DNA of 64,000 nucleotides from Fasciola hepatica (Eukaryota > Platyhelminthes > Trematoda > Plagiorchiida > Fasciolidae). Numbering within the stretch: the first letter of the stretch is position 1; every line of letters begins with the position of its first letter. Made by a program: the position numbers and the translations under genes. This document shows, in pieces, positions 9,440-20,727 of the stretch. The DNA is taken from the NCBI GenBank assembly GCA_948099385.1, contig CANUEZ040000014.1:1116001-1180000 (forward strand), written 5' to 3'. The notes beneath the pieces are model-generated. The model saw nothing but the letters and a program-made list of their open reading frames with translations, did not search any database and was not told the origin of the DNA.

Positions 9440-12400
9440 GAAATTAGGTGTGAAGGATGTTATACAAATGATTACCATAGCTGCAGACGTTTTAGATGAT
9501 GAAAATTCGTGGATTCAGCAACAGTCATTCCTTCCGCCTATGCCATATGTTGTGAGTTCGGTTGCTGATGTTGGGGGAAATCACCATCGTCCCCCACAAT
9601 TCAATACCGCAGATTTCAGTAAGAAAATTACTTTTGTTCATAAACGTTCAACTATGGAGATAATCAACATCTCCACTTTGGCCGAAAATTTAGAAAACAT
9701 TTCCCCGCCGTTGGTATATTTCTTATTTCGTTCGTCATATTGTTTTAATATTGTTCCACTGTATTTTTTTTTATCTCCTATAGGTCCAAATTCGCATTTT
9801 TACGAGGCCGTCTGCAAACACTATATAAGCGATAGAGTTGAAAGCACTTTTGCACTGTCGCTGGATCAACAGACTTCGGATCGTGTCAGTGGCGTCTTCT
9901 GTCTCTAGCTAGCGGGCACGCTAGCCTTGCCGAATTGTGCGCCGTGTTTTCGCGTGTGTTCGTTCGAGAGTCATTCCGTTGTGCAAATACCGGTTCAGGG
10001 AGACCCAGTCGAATTCTATTGTGGGTGTCATCAGTGTCAAGCGTGTTTTACCCCTACGAGGACGTGGGTTTCTTGTGTATTCTGTATTGTGTAACATCGC
10101 GTCTTGTGTTCTCCGTGTGGCATAACATGGCCAATTCGACCTGTGTCATCCAGTTTCAATTAGTTCGAGACTTCAGCGTGTTACCTGTGCATGATTTGGC
10201 AACAACAGTTGACGGACTTTTGCTCGCGGCAGATGGAACGTATACACTGAAGAAAGTTTTGTTAATACTACAACAGTTTAACGCGTTTCACCTAACAAAC
10301 AACCATTCACAGGGTGTGGTGAGCCTGGTCGTTATTTTTTTTAAATAAAATCCAAAATGGAAAATTAAATGGTTGGGAATGTAGGGAGTTAGGGGTGAAT
10401 TCTGAATGAATGCATCAAGCAGAGCGATAAATAGTTTAAATACAAAGGCGACAGTCGTTGTAGCGTACTTTCCTATCTGTCAATTTATCTAACCGCTGGG
10501 TACATCGATAACGCAGCTCCAAAATTAGCAGCGTAACAAGCGTTTCACGGTAAGGTCCGCTAGTTGAGGTGTTTATACCTTTGCTTCATGTATTGGGCTG
10601 ATAACCATTATTTATCTACCAACCACCACGTCTCAGTCAATACCCAGGTGCATGCGCAACACATACTCCAACTATCGTAGTTTTTCGATCTTCAGTGTTT
10701 CAACTGGTGGCTTCCTCCTCGTGCTGAATACACTAGTCAACGTCAATACACTGCAGTGAAGCAAGTACGCAGGAAAGCAAGAACAAGGATAACTGTTTAT
10801 TAGTGACGGACGACATGGAACAGATAACCAACAATCGATATCGATACAAGGGTGACGTTTCACCTGATCTCTGTTACTTATGTTTTGCCACAATCTAATA
10901 CACGACAGTTGGACTCTTTATCCAAACGGTAACGACGTATCAGTTTTCCGATTGGCCACTCTGTTCTGATCTTTGGTGGTCAGTCATTCGGATCCAGTGG
11001 CTTTAGATTAATACGACGACTGGTTAGCTACATCCAACGTACGTCTGTTTCGAAATTTCCCCATTCTTGTTTCTGTTTACTACTATCGATTCTATCTCCT
11101 CAGAGATTCAGCCAATCATCACCAAAATTTACTCATAACATATACCTTTCCCCTTTGTCTGTATTTCGCAGAACTAACGCCTCCTTCCCACAGCTGGACG
11201 GCTGAATCCGGTGAAAATACAACTTTTCCCTCGTAGTACAGAATTATCAAGATAGTTGTTAGTTACGATTTTGGACAAATTGAATTTATTATTTTTACGA
11301 GGCACTGGACATTATTAGTGTATCCCCGCTGAAGCATCATTGACCCATTTTGTCCATTTTATCCCATATTTTAATAAGTGTCGAGGTACTGTTAACCTTG
11401 CCTGAACTGTGCCGTCAATTAAGGCCTTTGGCGTCAGAATATTTCGGGATGTGAAGTCCAGTCTTGTAATTCCTAGCGTCTTTCCTGTCTGTGCTCTCGG
11501 TTGCTGTGTTAGCTGTGTAGCCTCTGTAAATTGAGGCCTGTGTTCAACGTCTTGTGGAAAACACGACATTCCATCGTTTTCGTGGTCTAATCCGCACCAT
11601 CGTTTATAACAGAAACAACGGAAGACTGTCGAATAGAATTTGGCCGCAGGAGTTTATCTTTCATTTCGGTCAATAAGTTACAGAGATGAAAATGACTGTT
11701 TTACATACCTCTGAAGTTTTGAATAAACGAAAAACTGCATTCGAGTACTGCTGAATTAGCTTAGATAAACGTCGCTAACTTTGACCGGAACACAACTTCC
11801 TAAGTTATGACTGTGTGCCTTTAGATTTCGGTTGACTGTGATGAACAGACTTCTTCAACGGTATTAAGGAAAACTATTATGCTGTAGGTATTGTGTACTC
11901 ATTCTCTTCCGATAGATGTTGCATTAGTATGAAGTAAAAACGTACAATTCTAGGGGGGTTCTGAGTAGTTTTTTAATTCTCGCTGAAATTATTCAGCTCT
12001 ACTAAACATACCGACCGATCGACCTTCATGTGCACACTAAGGTGAACATATGTGAAGAGGTCAGCAGCATTTAAAGAATGCTTCTACCAAGATGAAAAAC
12101 GTTTTGAACTAATCAATACATGCAGATATCAGGCCACTTTATAACTGAGCACAATCATGCATCATACGAAACAACAGTGGGGTAGGCTGTGTTCGTTTAA
12201 TTCATTTGGTGCATAAGCAATTGGTTGACATACCGGTGCCGAGGCATACATGTTTCGTGTCAATCTTTTGTATGCATTTGGGTAATTAATGTGTCAAGAA
12301 AACAACGCCTGGTTGATCGCTAATTACACCAACGCAAAAAACTGGCGCACGTCAAAGCTGCGACCAATTCTTAGGAGCCGCCTACAATCCATATATTTGT

Positions 12401-13170
12401 TATCAATCTGTGATCGATTTCCGGCCTATTCCGAAAAATCGATTAAAACAGTAGTGACACCAGCATTTTTACTACCATAATTGATAACCGATACTCACCG
12501 CGTACACCTTTGCTAGAGTGCAGGTGCGTCTTCTTCTGTTCGCAGGACCGGCTTCGCGTGAAACAGGGTCCTTAGAAGCTAGTTTTATTTGTTCTTTTGT
12601 TCCTGCAGTTTTATCTTCTAAAAACAAAAAAGACTAATTATAATTGCCAGTTACAAGACAAAAACATTAGAATTTTAATACCAAGTGACGAGAAGTTCGA
12701 TTCAGACAACCATCAACTGTGCACTACGTACGGTGGCTTTGGTTGCTATCTCTCCGCAGCAACTACAATCGGAAATAATGGGGGGAAACAACAGTTAGAG
12801 AGAGAACTACTGATAAAATCGAGTCGACAAAGTTTCTGAATTCAGCAACGCCACTGATCGCCTACCCAAGCCGTATCCTCTAACGTATTTAACTACTTAC
12901 CGGAGGGATCTCTTGAACCCCATAAAGGAAGCGTAACACGCCCTACATGGTTCAGTCCACTCATTAGGCTTTGTATACTTTTTGGACTGGCCACTCCTAC
13001 TCATTTTTCAACTATTACTCCCCTAGGCAAACACTCGTCATCGAGGTATCCTATCCGTGGACATGCGCAACACAATCCCAACCACCTTGGCACGGTAACC
13101 TTTAACGTTCCATCTAGTGACTTGGCCCGTGTGCTGATACCGTGTTCCCAGCAAATTCAAGCAATGCTAC
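9440..13170. other. long stretch without identified genes
   Basis: Open stretches at 9,450-9,908 and 9,935-10,348 are unassigned. The second contains an ATG at 10,127 followed by about 70 codons beginning MANSTCVIQF, preceded by a GT-rich leader that resembles the leader of an LTR-element gag. No motif confirms this. Remaining ORFs (11,315-11,569; 12,289-12,480; 12,597-12,839) show no family signature. The region is moderately AT-rich with no clear repeats that I could see. Confidence 0.5.
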
Positions 13171-13179
13171 GATGTTCAA

Positions 13180-14350
13180 ATGACGACGATCATCATGAAT
13201 GTTCCACCCTAAGTGACCATATTTTTGGACCATAAGGAGTTTGTATGAGTATTGCAGCATATACTCGACCCTTACATAAACGTATGTCAGGTTGACGCAA
13301 CAGATGACTCAGGTTGGCAAAAGCCAAATGAGCCCTCTGTATACTCGAAAACACTTCATCCGATAACCGACTTCCGGGTGAAATGCAGGTGCCCAGATGA
13401 CAGAACTTGTTTACCTGGTACGTAGTCACCCAAGGTACCGAAAGCTTTGATGTTGAACCCACTCAGTCCTGCAACCGCCTCTGGCACTTTGAAGGTACAA
13501 AACGCATACGGAACATAGCTACACAGTTGTTCAAGCTGTCCAGAAAAGCTTGCAACTAACCTAGATCTTCACTTAGAAGAGCTATGTCGTCCACATACTC
13601 AGGGACTTGCAATTTTCAACCCAGGAAGAGTTCAACACTGCTATCGGCAAATGACAAAATAGCGATCTCTAGGATCATATCAGTTGCGAAGTTAAAGAAA
13701 AAGGAGAGAGAGGGCAACCCTGAGGTACACCACTTTTTAAGGTGAACTCGAATGAACGATTACCGTAAAACCGCAAACGGCTCCGATTATTTATGGAAGT
13801 AAATTTCTCTGACAGACGTTTCAGCAACAGGCAGCACTAGAGAGCTGAGTCAAATGCCGCTTTTAGGTCCAGAAAAAGAGATGGTGTGTCTATGTACTAA
13901 AATTTGTCGAAGAGTGAAGATGAGATCAACACATCTCTGACCACATCTAAACCCAGTTTGGTACTCTCACGAACACTGTCGCTAGTTTTAGATAAATGGT
14001 GGAAAATGATACCAGCGGGCAGGTTAGATGTGATGCTAGCCAGACTTATTCCCGTGGCTTTCACAAAACGAACTACTGCCTTTTTATAAATCGGTACGAT
14101 CACCGATTCACACCAACTCTTTGGGACTTGTTCATTCGCCCATATCAACTTCAGCGACGATGCTGACCCAGACGAAGCAATCCATCCAGTCTATCAGCCT
14201 TGCGTCACTTAAGGCAGCTTACGTCACGGAGAACTTCCGCTTCAGGGAGAATATTGGTATCGATATGGAGAATATCTGTTGTGGATAAAGGTCCGTTAAA
14301 CACCCTCCCGAAACTCTCCGCCAGTAACGAGAAGGGTACAGAAATGATTT
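13180..14350 (-). mobile_element. RTE-like RT fragment (RTE-C)
   Basis: The minus strand gives, from 14,148 downward, EQVPKSWCESVIVPIYKK, RFVKATGISLASI, LFLDLKAAFDSA, YGNRSFEFTLKSGVPQGCPLSPFFFNF read as short consecutive blocks, EYVDDIALLSED near 13,590, and then a FCHLGTCISPGS block with RAHLAFANLSHLLRQPDIRL at 13,193-13,462. These are consecutive parts of the RTE reverse transcriptase and thumb. The endonuclease and C-terminal tail are missing. At least four frame changes or stops separate the blocks. Confidence 0.8.
13193..14148 (-). pseudogene. RTE-C reverse transcriptase, broken
   Basis: This is the coding part of RTE-C. The RT palm is present with FLDLKAAFDSA (block A), SGVPQGCPLSPF (block B) and EYVDDIALLSED (block C). 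The catalytic YVDD is intact in sequence but not in an unbroken frame. The thumb motif with LAFANLSHL is in the lowest piece. Protein fragments at 13,897-14,148 and 13,193-13,462 are the two longest open pieces. In life this enzyme would have primed cDNA synthesis at a nicked chromosomal site. Confidence 0.8.
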
Positions 14351-14439
14351 TTTTAAGTAATGGATGAATATTTCATGATGCTCATTAAGTCTCAAATCAA
14401 ATAACAGGAACTAAGTGTTATTCGTCTGAGTCATTAACG

Positions 14440-14545
14440 GAATGTCCGGAGCCAGTGGTGTGGTTTCCTCGATGGCGTTCATGCGTGGATCCGAATCCCG
14501 CCGAGGTTGAAGACTCTTAACATTCAGATCATCTGATCAAATATA
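14440..14545 (+). repeat. SINE-like repeat with B-box string
   Basis: The string ATGCGTGGATCCGAATCCCG at about 14,481, followed by CCGAGG, matches 63,052-63,080, where the box is the perfect GGTTCGAATCC. Similarity continues for about 40 bp past the box (AAGACT-TT-ACATTC-GATCA). Two unlinked copies with a pol III box suggest a tRNA-derived short element. No clear A box or tail is seen. Confidence 0.4.
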
Positions 14546-14651
14546 AAGATCCTCCAAAAATAAGCCCAATAATACTGACAGAAGCAGACAGTTGCCAGGT
14601 ATCTTTCACATAGTAATACGCCGCGAAATGTAGTCTTTTTTCTCCACTATA

Positions 14652-14898
14652 ATCTTGTTTGAAGCATTAGGAGCATACATTGACGAACAGTTCACTTTCA
14701 GAATCACAAGATGATTAGTCGACAGTTATTTCGTCGGTTAATCAAGGTTAATCTTCAGAAAAACCAAACTTGGCACCATGTGTCTCGTTCTGAAGGTTAG
14801 TCTTGACTAATCGACGAAATAGCTCTTGGCGAATTATCCTGTGATTCTTAAAATGAATTCTCAGCCAATGCACGCTCTTAATGATTAAAATAAGAACA
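14652..14898. repeat. large imperfect inverted repeat (hairpin)
   Basis: The left arm (about 14,652-14,761) and right arm (about 14,788-14,898) are reverse complements of one another at roughly three quarters of positions, with a loop of about 26 bp. The best-conserved parts are AGAATCACA...GAT and TATTTCGTCG, each found once per arm in opposite senses. No coding potential. It could be a fold-back MITE or a diverged palindrome. Confidence 0.75.
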
Positions 14899-15129
14899 CA
14901 GTGAGAAAACTAACTGCGAAGTGTACAAGTATAGGGATGACTGGGCGGGAGAGTACCGAGTACGGCTACGTGGTAGTTAGTTCAGTTCAGTTTTCTCAAC
15001 CATCAACCTCGCAGTTTTGTGCTTTGGTTTTGGTTGCTATCTTCCAGCATCGTCGATTCAAAGGAAAAAAGAATAGTAGCATAAAGTGAAAAAGAGCCGA
15101 AAACAAAGTATTAAACGGAAAGCATGAAG

Positions 15130-15640
15130 CAAAGGAAAGAGATTGAATGCAACTACGCCACTGGCTGAAACACCTATCCATATCACTTAATGTCTCCAAA
15201 CAGTTGGTAGGCGGCTCTCGTTGACTCCAATCAGGAGTCTCACACATCCTACTTGGTCAAGGATTTCATACTTTTCTGTCATGTCATCGACTGACCACCT
15301 CGACCTGCCTTTCAACCATTACCTGCCACGGAGAACAGCGTACGCCGAGGAAGTCTATCGGCGGGCATTTATGGGCACGTTGAGATTCAGTACGTATTCC
15401 AGTGACTGGCCACTGGCTACCAACACCCAACGCCTAACCTCAATATTGCTGATACGGTGCTCTCGCCATATTCGGGCAATGCTACGGAGACAACGATGCT
15501 CGAACACCGGCAGTCTTCGTCTATCTCCTGTCCTCAACAACCCCGTTTCAATGAGAAACATGGCCAATAAACTGCTTCAAGCATCGAAAACTGCTCAATC
15601 TAAAGAAAGCAAGGAGGGAGTTTTCAGAAAGCCAATTTAT
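15130..15640 (-). mobile_element. RTE-like 3' fragment (RTE-D)
   Basis: Minus-strand blocks ETGLLRTGDRRRLPVFEHRC, LRSIARIWREHRISNIEVRR and a shifted VLNLNV are at 15,355-15,567. After a frame change, TPDWSQREPPTNCLETLSDM and SQWRSC follow at 15,150-15,247. These are the C-terminal tail of an RTE protein (the LRSIARI-WEHR and SQWRSC motifs). Everything upstream of the thumb is missing, the usual result of 5' truncation during insertion. Confidence 0.8.
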
Positions 15641-17100
15641 TCAGTAAACTGTATTGCACTATTCAGCAAACTTCTCTATTAAATGTGCATTATGACAATA
15701 GTAGATTATGATCAACTGATTTGCATGGACGAAGTTTATGGAATGAAGCCTACATCAAACGACTCACCATCCGATAAAGAGGAGGTCATACCATCTGGCA
15801 CTGCTCCACATAAGACTTCTTCTATCTTCGGAGATTTGCTCATTACGAAAGCCGGATGGGAACAAAGAGATGGGACCTCGACGACAAACAAATACTTACA
15901 ACTTTCTAGTTCATCGACAGAAACGATTTCAGGGGATGACCCACTTCCACATGTAAACCGCACTTCCGCAACACGGGGCACAGCTGTTAGATCACAAATG
16001 CTGCCATTCGTATATGAATGACTGTGGTATTTAGTGCTTTGGTTGGTCTGAAAATCGATGACAAGGAATTCACACTCACGAATTGCATTGTTTCATTCCA
16101 AACCATTTCAGATTCGAAGTAACCCAAAATGGTCTCACTCCGTCGTTCGCCTCGTTCACTATGGAATTGTATGATTGACTTTCTGTAGCACAGCTCATAA
16201 GTCCACCAATCTTTTTCCTAAAACACGTAACGTTGAAAAATATGCCTTACGAACAGGAGACATTCAGAACGATTGAGAGGAGATAAGAGGTTGTGCACAT
16301 ATGAATTGTTCAGCAATGGAAGGGAATTTGATACAGTTTCATTTTCCAACGGAATCCGGCATGTGAACCTATGACCGTACTTGGACACCATTTCGAAATC
16401 ATGAGAAAAACCCTGAAAGGTAGTGGTTATTATTCAGGTCATACATTACCTTGTTTTCCTTAAGTGGGGTATTCCTTATTACCACCTCATATTGGACCGT
16501 CTGAGAGTCTTCGTGGGATTTATGGAGTTCAAATATCAACCAAAGAACTGAGATGAAAAGTGTTCTACCACAAGGCATTGTAAATTCACCAGTCAGTTGA
16601 AACAGTCTGAAAATCAAATTTGAATGGTCTTGTTGTCATTATAATCAAACTTGTTTTGCTAACGGCTCTTTGAGGAACAACAGAAAAAATGACAGTACAG
16701 ACGATAACAACGACCAACAGAAACGAAGTTAGGTAGCTGCATTTCACTCGCAGTTTGGTATCCTCGTTTACACAAAAGGCACGTTTGGCTTCAGCCAAAA
16801 GTGGTCACTGTGGCGACCCATCACAACGAGACTGCACTTTGGCGTGGGTTGACGGCTTGCGTGCCGCTATAACCCAAAGAGTTACGGTGGATGGCTCTCT
16901 TAGGCTGGAGACGCAATCACGTTTGACAGGTTTGTTGTGAACTGGTTTTCCACTGTGTTTATTGTTCACTTTCTACATATTTTAATTGTTATCACACCTT
17001 ACTTTCAACTATATGTACAAACGACAAGTTGATTAAAGCCTTATCCTCAGGTGAAGATCTTATACTACGATTGCTGCTGAACGCTCGTTGTTGACTCATT
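15640..17100. other. unassigned stretch before the gypsy gag
   Basis: An open frame of 112 codons at 15,683-16,021 (plus) is rich in Ser/Thr with no motif. A 70-codon frame at 16,586-16,798 (minus) contains a hydrophobic run, FLLVVVIVCTVIF, that could be a membrane segment. Neither has splice signals or homology I recognise. A string TGGCGACCC at about 16,812 could be the primer-binding site of the gypsy element that begins downstream, but this is weak and no LTR was found. Confidence 0.35.
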
Positions 17101-17131
17101 ACAGTTTAATTAACTTTTCAAAAGGGAGCGA

Positions 17132-17870
17132 GTGCTTCGACCGGAACGATTTGACGCTGATTTTTATTCGTCAGACGCAAACAATATCTGGATGCATTGG
17201 AAGAAAACACTCGATAATTATCTGACCAACATAAAAGATCTGAATATGGATAATTTCGCAACTCTGGCTAATCTGGTCTCGCCTTCAATTTACAAACACA
17301 TCGCCGAATGCACAAACTTCGGTCTTACAATCTGTACATCCAAATCAAGAATGAGATTTTCGTCCGTCAATATCTCGACCGCTCATCAGGAAAGTAGTCA
17401 GACTTCTAGCCAGTCCCCTCGACGTTTCAAATCTCTCGCTGTTGGTTGTAACTTCGAAGCCGTTACGGCTGAAGTAAACAGCGAAGAATTTATTCGTGAA
17501 CCACCCATCTGTGGCTTGCTGTTCAATGAAATTCGGCAAAGACTACTAGAAAATAAACAAATCGAACTCAAAACAACGTTCGATCTCGCCAGAAAATTGG
17601 AATTAGTTCACACAGTCGTTATCGTACAAACGTAACACGTCTATGTGCTGCACACCACAAACAAAATAATCTAGATCTATTGCACCCAAATGCCGTCTTT
17701 GGAGGACGCAATCTCAGCTGTGAGCAATTCATCCTGCTAATTGTGCGGTTACGCTCGTCAACCATGCGTTCGATGCCCTGAAAGAGAAGCTGTATGTAAT
17801 ACCTACGGAAAGAAGAGATACTTTCATCGTATCTGTCGTGCAAACCTCTAATCAAAACGCAATAATGACG
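17132..17870 (+). pseudogene. Gypsy-A gag with degenerate zinc knuckles
   Basis: The open part (17,132-17,635, 167 codons) begins near RPERFDADFYSSDANNIW, with MHWKKTLDNY, LANLVSPSIYKHIAECTNF, VGCNFEAVTAE and IRQRLLENKQIELKTTFDLA. This is the capsid-like pattern of a common metazoan gypsy gag. In another frame, 17,737-17,850, CGYARQPCVRCPEREAVC is followed by YGKKRYFHRIC, where two zinc knuckles are expected; the first Cys of the second is Tyr and its GH is RY. Gag would form the particle and bind RNA. A frameshift and lost ligands make this copy non-functional. Confidence 0.75.
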
Positions 17871-18099
17871 CGACGCTTATGGCGTAAACGCACTCGTCTA
17901 GTGCTACTGCTGCTGCAGCATCCACCTGTCCATCCGATGTTGTCATCAGTATATTTTTGAACTGTTTCAGTGTATGTACTCAGACACTGGAAACTCCAAG
18001 AACTACATTTCTCAATCATCGTAGAAAAACATGTGACCCATAGTGGATTCACAAAAGCGAGTTACAATGGCATCTGCATATTTAACTAGAACCACAAAC

Positions 18100-18260
18100 G
18101 GACTCCGTATTACTTCGCTCAGGTAAAGAAATAGTTTTTATGATCATGTCAGACCGCTTGTTTTACCTAACCTCTGTACTGACGTGTTGCTGGATCACGA
18201 TTTTTTGAAACAACACCCGTGAGCCGAAATCCCTCGTGGCAGACAGTAATCCACTGTTGT
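18100..18260 (+). pseudogene. Gypsy-A protease/RT connector remnant
   Basis: The string VLLDHDFLKQH near 18,185-18,220 corresponds to the DVLLGHDFLKQH segment that ends the aspartic protease in this group of gypsy elements. The catalytic DTG region upstream is not recognisable. It supports continuity between the gag remnant and the RT at 18.89 kb. Confidence 0.5.
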
Positions 18261-18829
18261 CCGGCTCGTTACCACACTTGACCTATTGAGACCTAACGTG
18301 GTTCTCCACTCCAAGTCTCAGGATCTGATTGTCGGTTATCCGGCTACTCGCCCTGAACGGCTGTCGAAATGCTCCCAAGTGACCGTGCTTCTAGCAGCCT
18401 CTGCTGAGGAAATTCTACTCACTGTCATCTCGTGGTGGAGATGTTCCCACTAGAGTGAGAGGACGAAAGCGAATTTCGGGCGCTTTCCGCCGGGTTGTCT
18501 GATTGGTAGTCAGTCTAGGGCAGATGGCTAAACCGATTCCAAACCAACCACGAGTGGCGTATGAAATGTACAACGGTAGGCTCACCGGCATCTGCGGCGG
18601 AGAGGTTTACTCGGCACCCAGATGTCTCGCCTCATTCGAAGGGTGTATGAACTGAGCATTCAGTCACCGGCGGCCAGAGCGGTACGAGACCCTCCTACCG
18701 TACTATTCCCCTGCCGGTTAAACCTTGGGTAGCTAAAGGCTCCGGTTGTGGATCCCTAAGAATGCCACCTGTTTTTGCTTGGGCAGCCTGACAGTATTAC
18801 GCCCACAAACAAATCGTAGACTCGGACTA

Positions 18830-19236
18830 TCTACGCCTTCCTCCGCGATTGTACTATGTTTTGTTTGACACTGTCTGAAATAAGGCGGGTGTGGAAAATA
18901 TATGTAACGTAATACAAGTCACGTGGAGGGCGCAAGTTCCGGTGAACAAGATAAGCGAACGATGGTCATGGACCAAAGGCATACAATCAATTGGTTCACT
19001 TATCTTGATGGTTATTCATTTTCTCGCATCGACGATAATCGCAAAAACTGCCAATTACTCCGCGTGCAGCATCCTCGATTTGAAAAGCACCTATCATGAA
19101 GTGGTGATCAAGGCCGAAGAACGTATGCATACAGCCTTTGAGGCTTGCAGTCGGTTCTGTCGTACTCCTTCCTCCCCCCCCCCCCTCCCGATTGTACTAG
19201 GATTCGTTTGGCACAGTCTGAAACCAGACAGATGTG

Positions 19237-19237
<1 letters not shown>
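18830..19237 (+). repeat. direct repeat pair flanking the first RT part
   Basis: CCTTCCTCC, GATTGTACTA and GTTTG-CAC-GTCTGAAA occur in the same order at about 18,838-18,885 and again at 19,167-19,231, with C-run expansion in the second. They bracket the RT segment 18.89-19.17 kb. The second copy adjoins the AT tract of the Penelope-like insert. Confidence 0.6.
18891..19168 (+). pseudogene. Gypsy-A reverse transcriptase, first part
   Basis: The open stretch starting at 18,891 reads TWRAQVPVNK, then SACSILDLKSTYHEVVIKAEE, where block A of the RT (family FSTLDLKSAYHQV) carries the first catalytic aspartate, then HTAFEACSRFCRTP. At this point homology stops at a C-rich junction and the Penelope-like insert begins. 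The next expected residues, PFGVTNGV-like, appear at 20,733 as PLGSPNGV. Confidence 0.75.

Positions 19238-19281
<44 letters not shown>
19238..19281. repeat. (TA)n microsatellite
   Basis: About 22 TA units between the C-rich junction with Gypsy-A RT and the left end region of PLE-2. Confidence 0.95.
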
Positions 19282-19284
<3 letters not shown>

Positions 19285-19359
19285 CTGAAAAATCCCACAG
19301 AACACATTGAGAATAAACAACGCGGCGAACAAGCTCGTTTTCAGTTGTTCGTACTCATA

Positions 19360-19362
<3 letters not shown>

Positions 19363-19402
<40 letters not shown>

Positions 19403-19463
19403 CTCACAAAGTAAGAACGGAGAATGACAGTCCAAATCTGTCCGTGCACGTGCGTGTGTGCAT
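19363..19463 (+). repeat. (AT)n plus left 63-bp inverted-repeat arm of PLE-2
   Basis: The AT tract runs 19,363-19,400, and the arm runs 19,401-19,463, beginning GACTCACAAA and ending GTGTGTGCAT. The same unit occurs reversed at 20,608-20,725, and in diverged form at 267-327 after PLE-1. Confidence 0.9.
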
Positions 19464-19473
19464 GTGAAACTGA

Positions 19474-20668
19474 TCACAGTGTGGAATGTTCAAGTGGTTG
19501 CACATGTGTTCGGGACCATAACGTGGGCCACGGAAGCTTAAGTGCTTGCAAAAATTGTTTCTGAGCGCACAGGGGAGGATTGTAGAGACGAATACTCACG
19601 GCTTCGGCTGTGGCTAAGATGCGACACTTGACAAGTCTTGATTGCTTTCCTCGGACTTTGTAAATGGTACGAAAAGCGTTTATCACCTCCACTGAGTGGT
19701 TTGACTCAACAAGGTGTGAGCACACCGCACTCGTAATTGTCTTAATTGCTCCGGTGTTCAGCCAGGCCGGGTGGTGGTCACGAACGCGTTCGGATAAGCG
19801 CCGAGTCGTGCGACCAATGTATCTAGTTCCACAGGAACAGGTGAAAGAATACACACAAAACGAGGTTGCAGAATTCGGCACTGTGTCGTTCAGTCGAAAA
19901 CACACTATCGGTTTGGAAACGAACAAAATTTGTAACTGTGCAGCGTAGAATGTTCTGTTGATTACTCCCGATAATCTTCGTTGAATAATTTAGGCTTCCG
20001 TGTCGCCTTTGAACGGCAAACGCACATATAGTACCTTCTTAGCGGCTCCTATCTCCTTTGATTTTCCTTCATTTTCTTATATCGTCTTGTCGATAAACCG
20101 TTCAGGATAGCCGTTATTTAAGAAAACACTCCGCAGAAAAAGGAGTTCATTTCTTATTGTGTCTTCGGAGCAGATTTTTCTTGCTCTGTTAACTAAGCAA
20201 TGTATAAGATTCCTCTTCATTTTGAGGGGCAAAAAGCTGTGAAAATGGATGTATCGTCCGTTCCCGCTTTTCTGTGCACAGCTAACTGGACGGAAAAATC
20301 ATTCCGACGGCTTATGCATACGTCTAAATACGATAGACTATTGTCCTCTTCTTCTTCCAAAGTAAATTGAACATTTGGATGGGCAGCGTTAAAATTTTTA
20401 AGAAGCAGGTTTGTGTCCAGATGGGTGTCTAGCACACATATGACATCGTCTACGTATCGTTTGTACAAGGTAAAATCTCGGATTATGGGTTCAAGTTGAT
20501 TATTTTCAAGTTTTGACATGAAAATATGCGCAAACAGGGGTCTCAAAGGTGATCCCATTGCAACTCCGTCCTTCTGACTATAGATTTCACCATTGAACTG
20601 AAATTGGATGCACACACGCACGTGCACAGACAAATTTGGATTGTCATTCTCCGTTCTTATTTTGTGAG

Positions 20669-20672
<4 letters not shown>
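19474..20672 (-). pseudogene. Penelope-like RT plus GIY-YIG endonuclease (PLE-2)
   Basis: The first open piece (20,672-20,217) reads FNGEIYSQKDGVAMGSP, then LYKRYVDDVICVLD with the YVDD catalytic site, and NSLSYLDVCISR, all Penelope RT palm and thumb. The middle (20,217-19,930) keeps RNELLFLRSVFLNNGYPERF with about two stops. The second open piece (19,926-19,474) has SFTCSCGTRYIGRTTRRLSE, the GIY-YIG-type core in its Penelope form, then HHPAWLNTG and the end PLEHSTL. RT finger sequence upstream of block B is missing, replaced by the inverted repeat, which reads in frame into the RT. A truncated copy with few lesions, so rather recent. Confidence 0.85.

Positions 20673-20725
<53 letters not shown>
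20608..20725 (-). repeat. right 63-bp inverted-repeat arm of PLE-2 plus (AT)n
   Basis: The arm (20,608-20,670) is the reverse complement of 19,401-19,463 with four transitions. The AT tract covers 20,671-20,725. On the minus strand the arm is translated as the first 20 or so residues of the RT open frame. Confidence 0.9.

Positions 20726-20727
<2 letters not shown>

Larger units (their letters stand above)
19238..20726 (-). mobile_element. Penelope-like fold-back insert (PLE-2)
   Basis: The segment between AT tracts at 19,363-19,400 and 20,671-20,725 begins and ends with the same 63-bp sequence in opposite orientation (19,401-19,463 and 20,608-20,670; four differences, all transitions). Inside, on the minus strand, lies a nearly continuous Penelope RT-endonuclease frame. 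A further AT tract (19,238-19,281) and 80 bp of element-like sequence lie to the left. The whole block interrupts the Gypsy-A RT. Terminal inverted copies are known for some Penelope elements. Confidence 0.75.

Noticed and set aside
15683..16021. 112-codon Ser/Thr-rich ORF
   Set aside because: No motif or splice signals, and the opposite strand is nearly as open.
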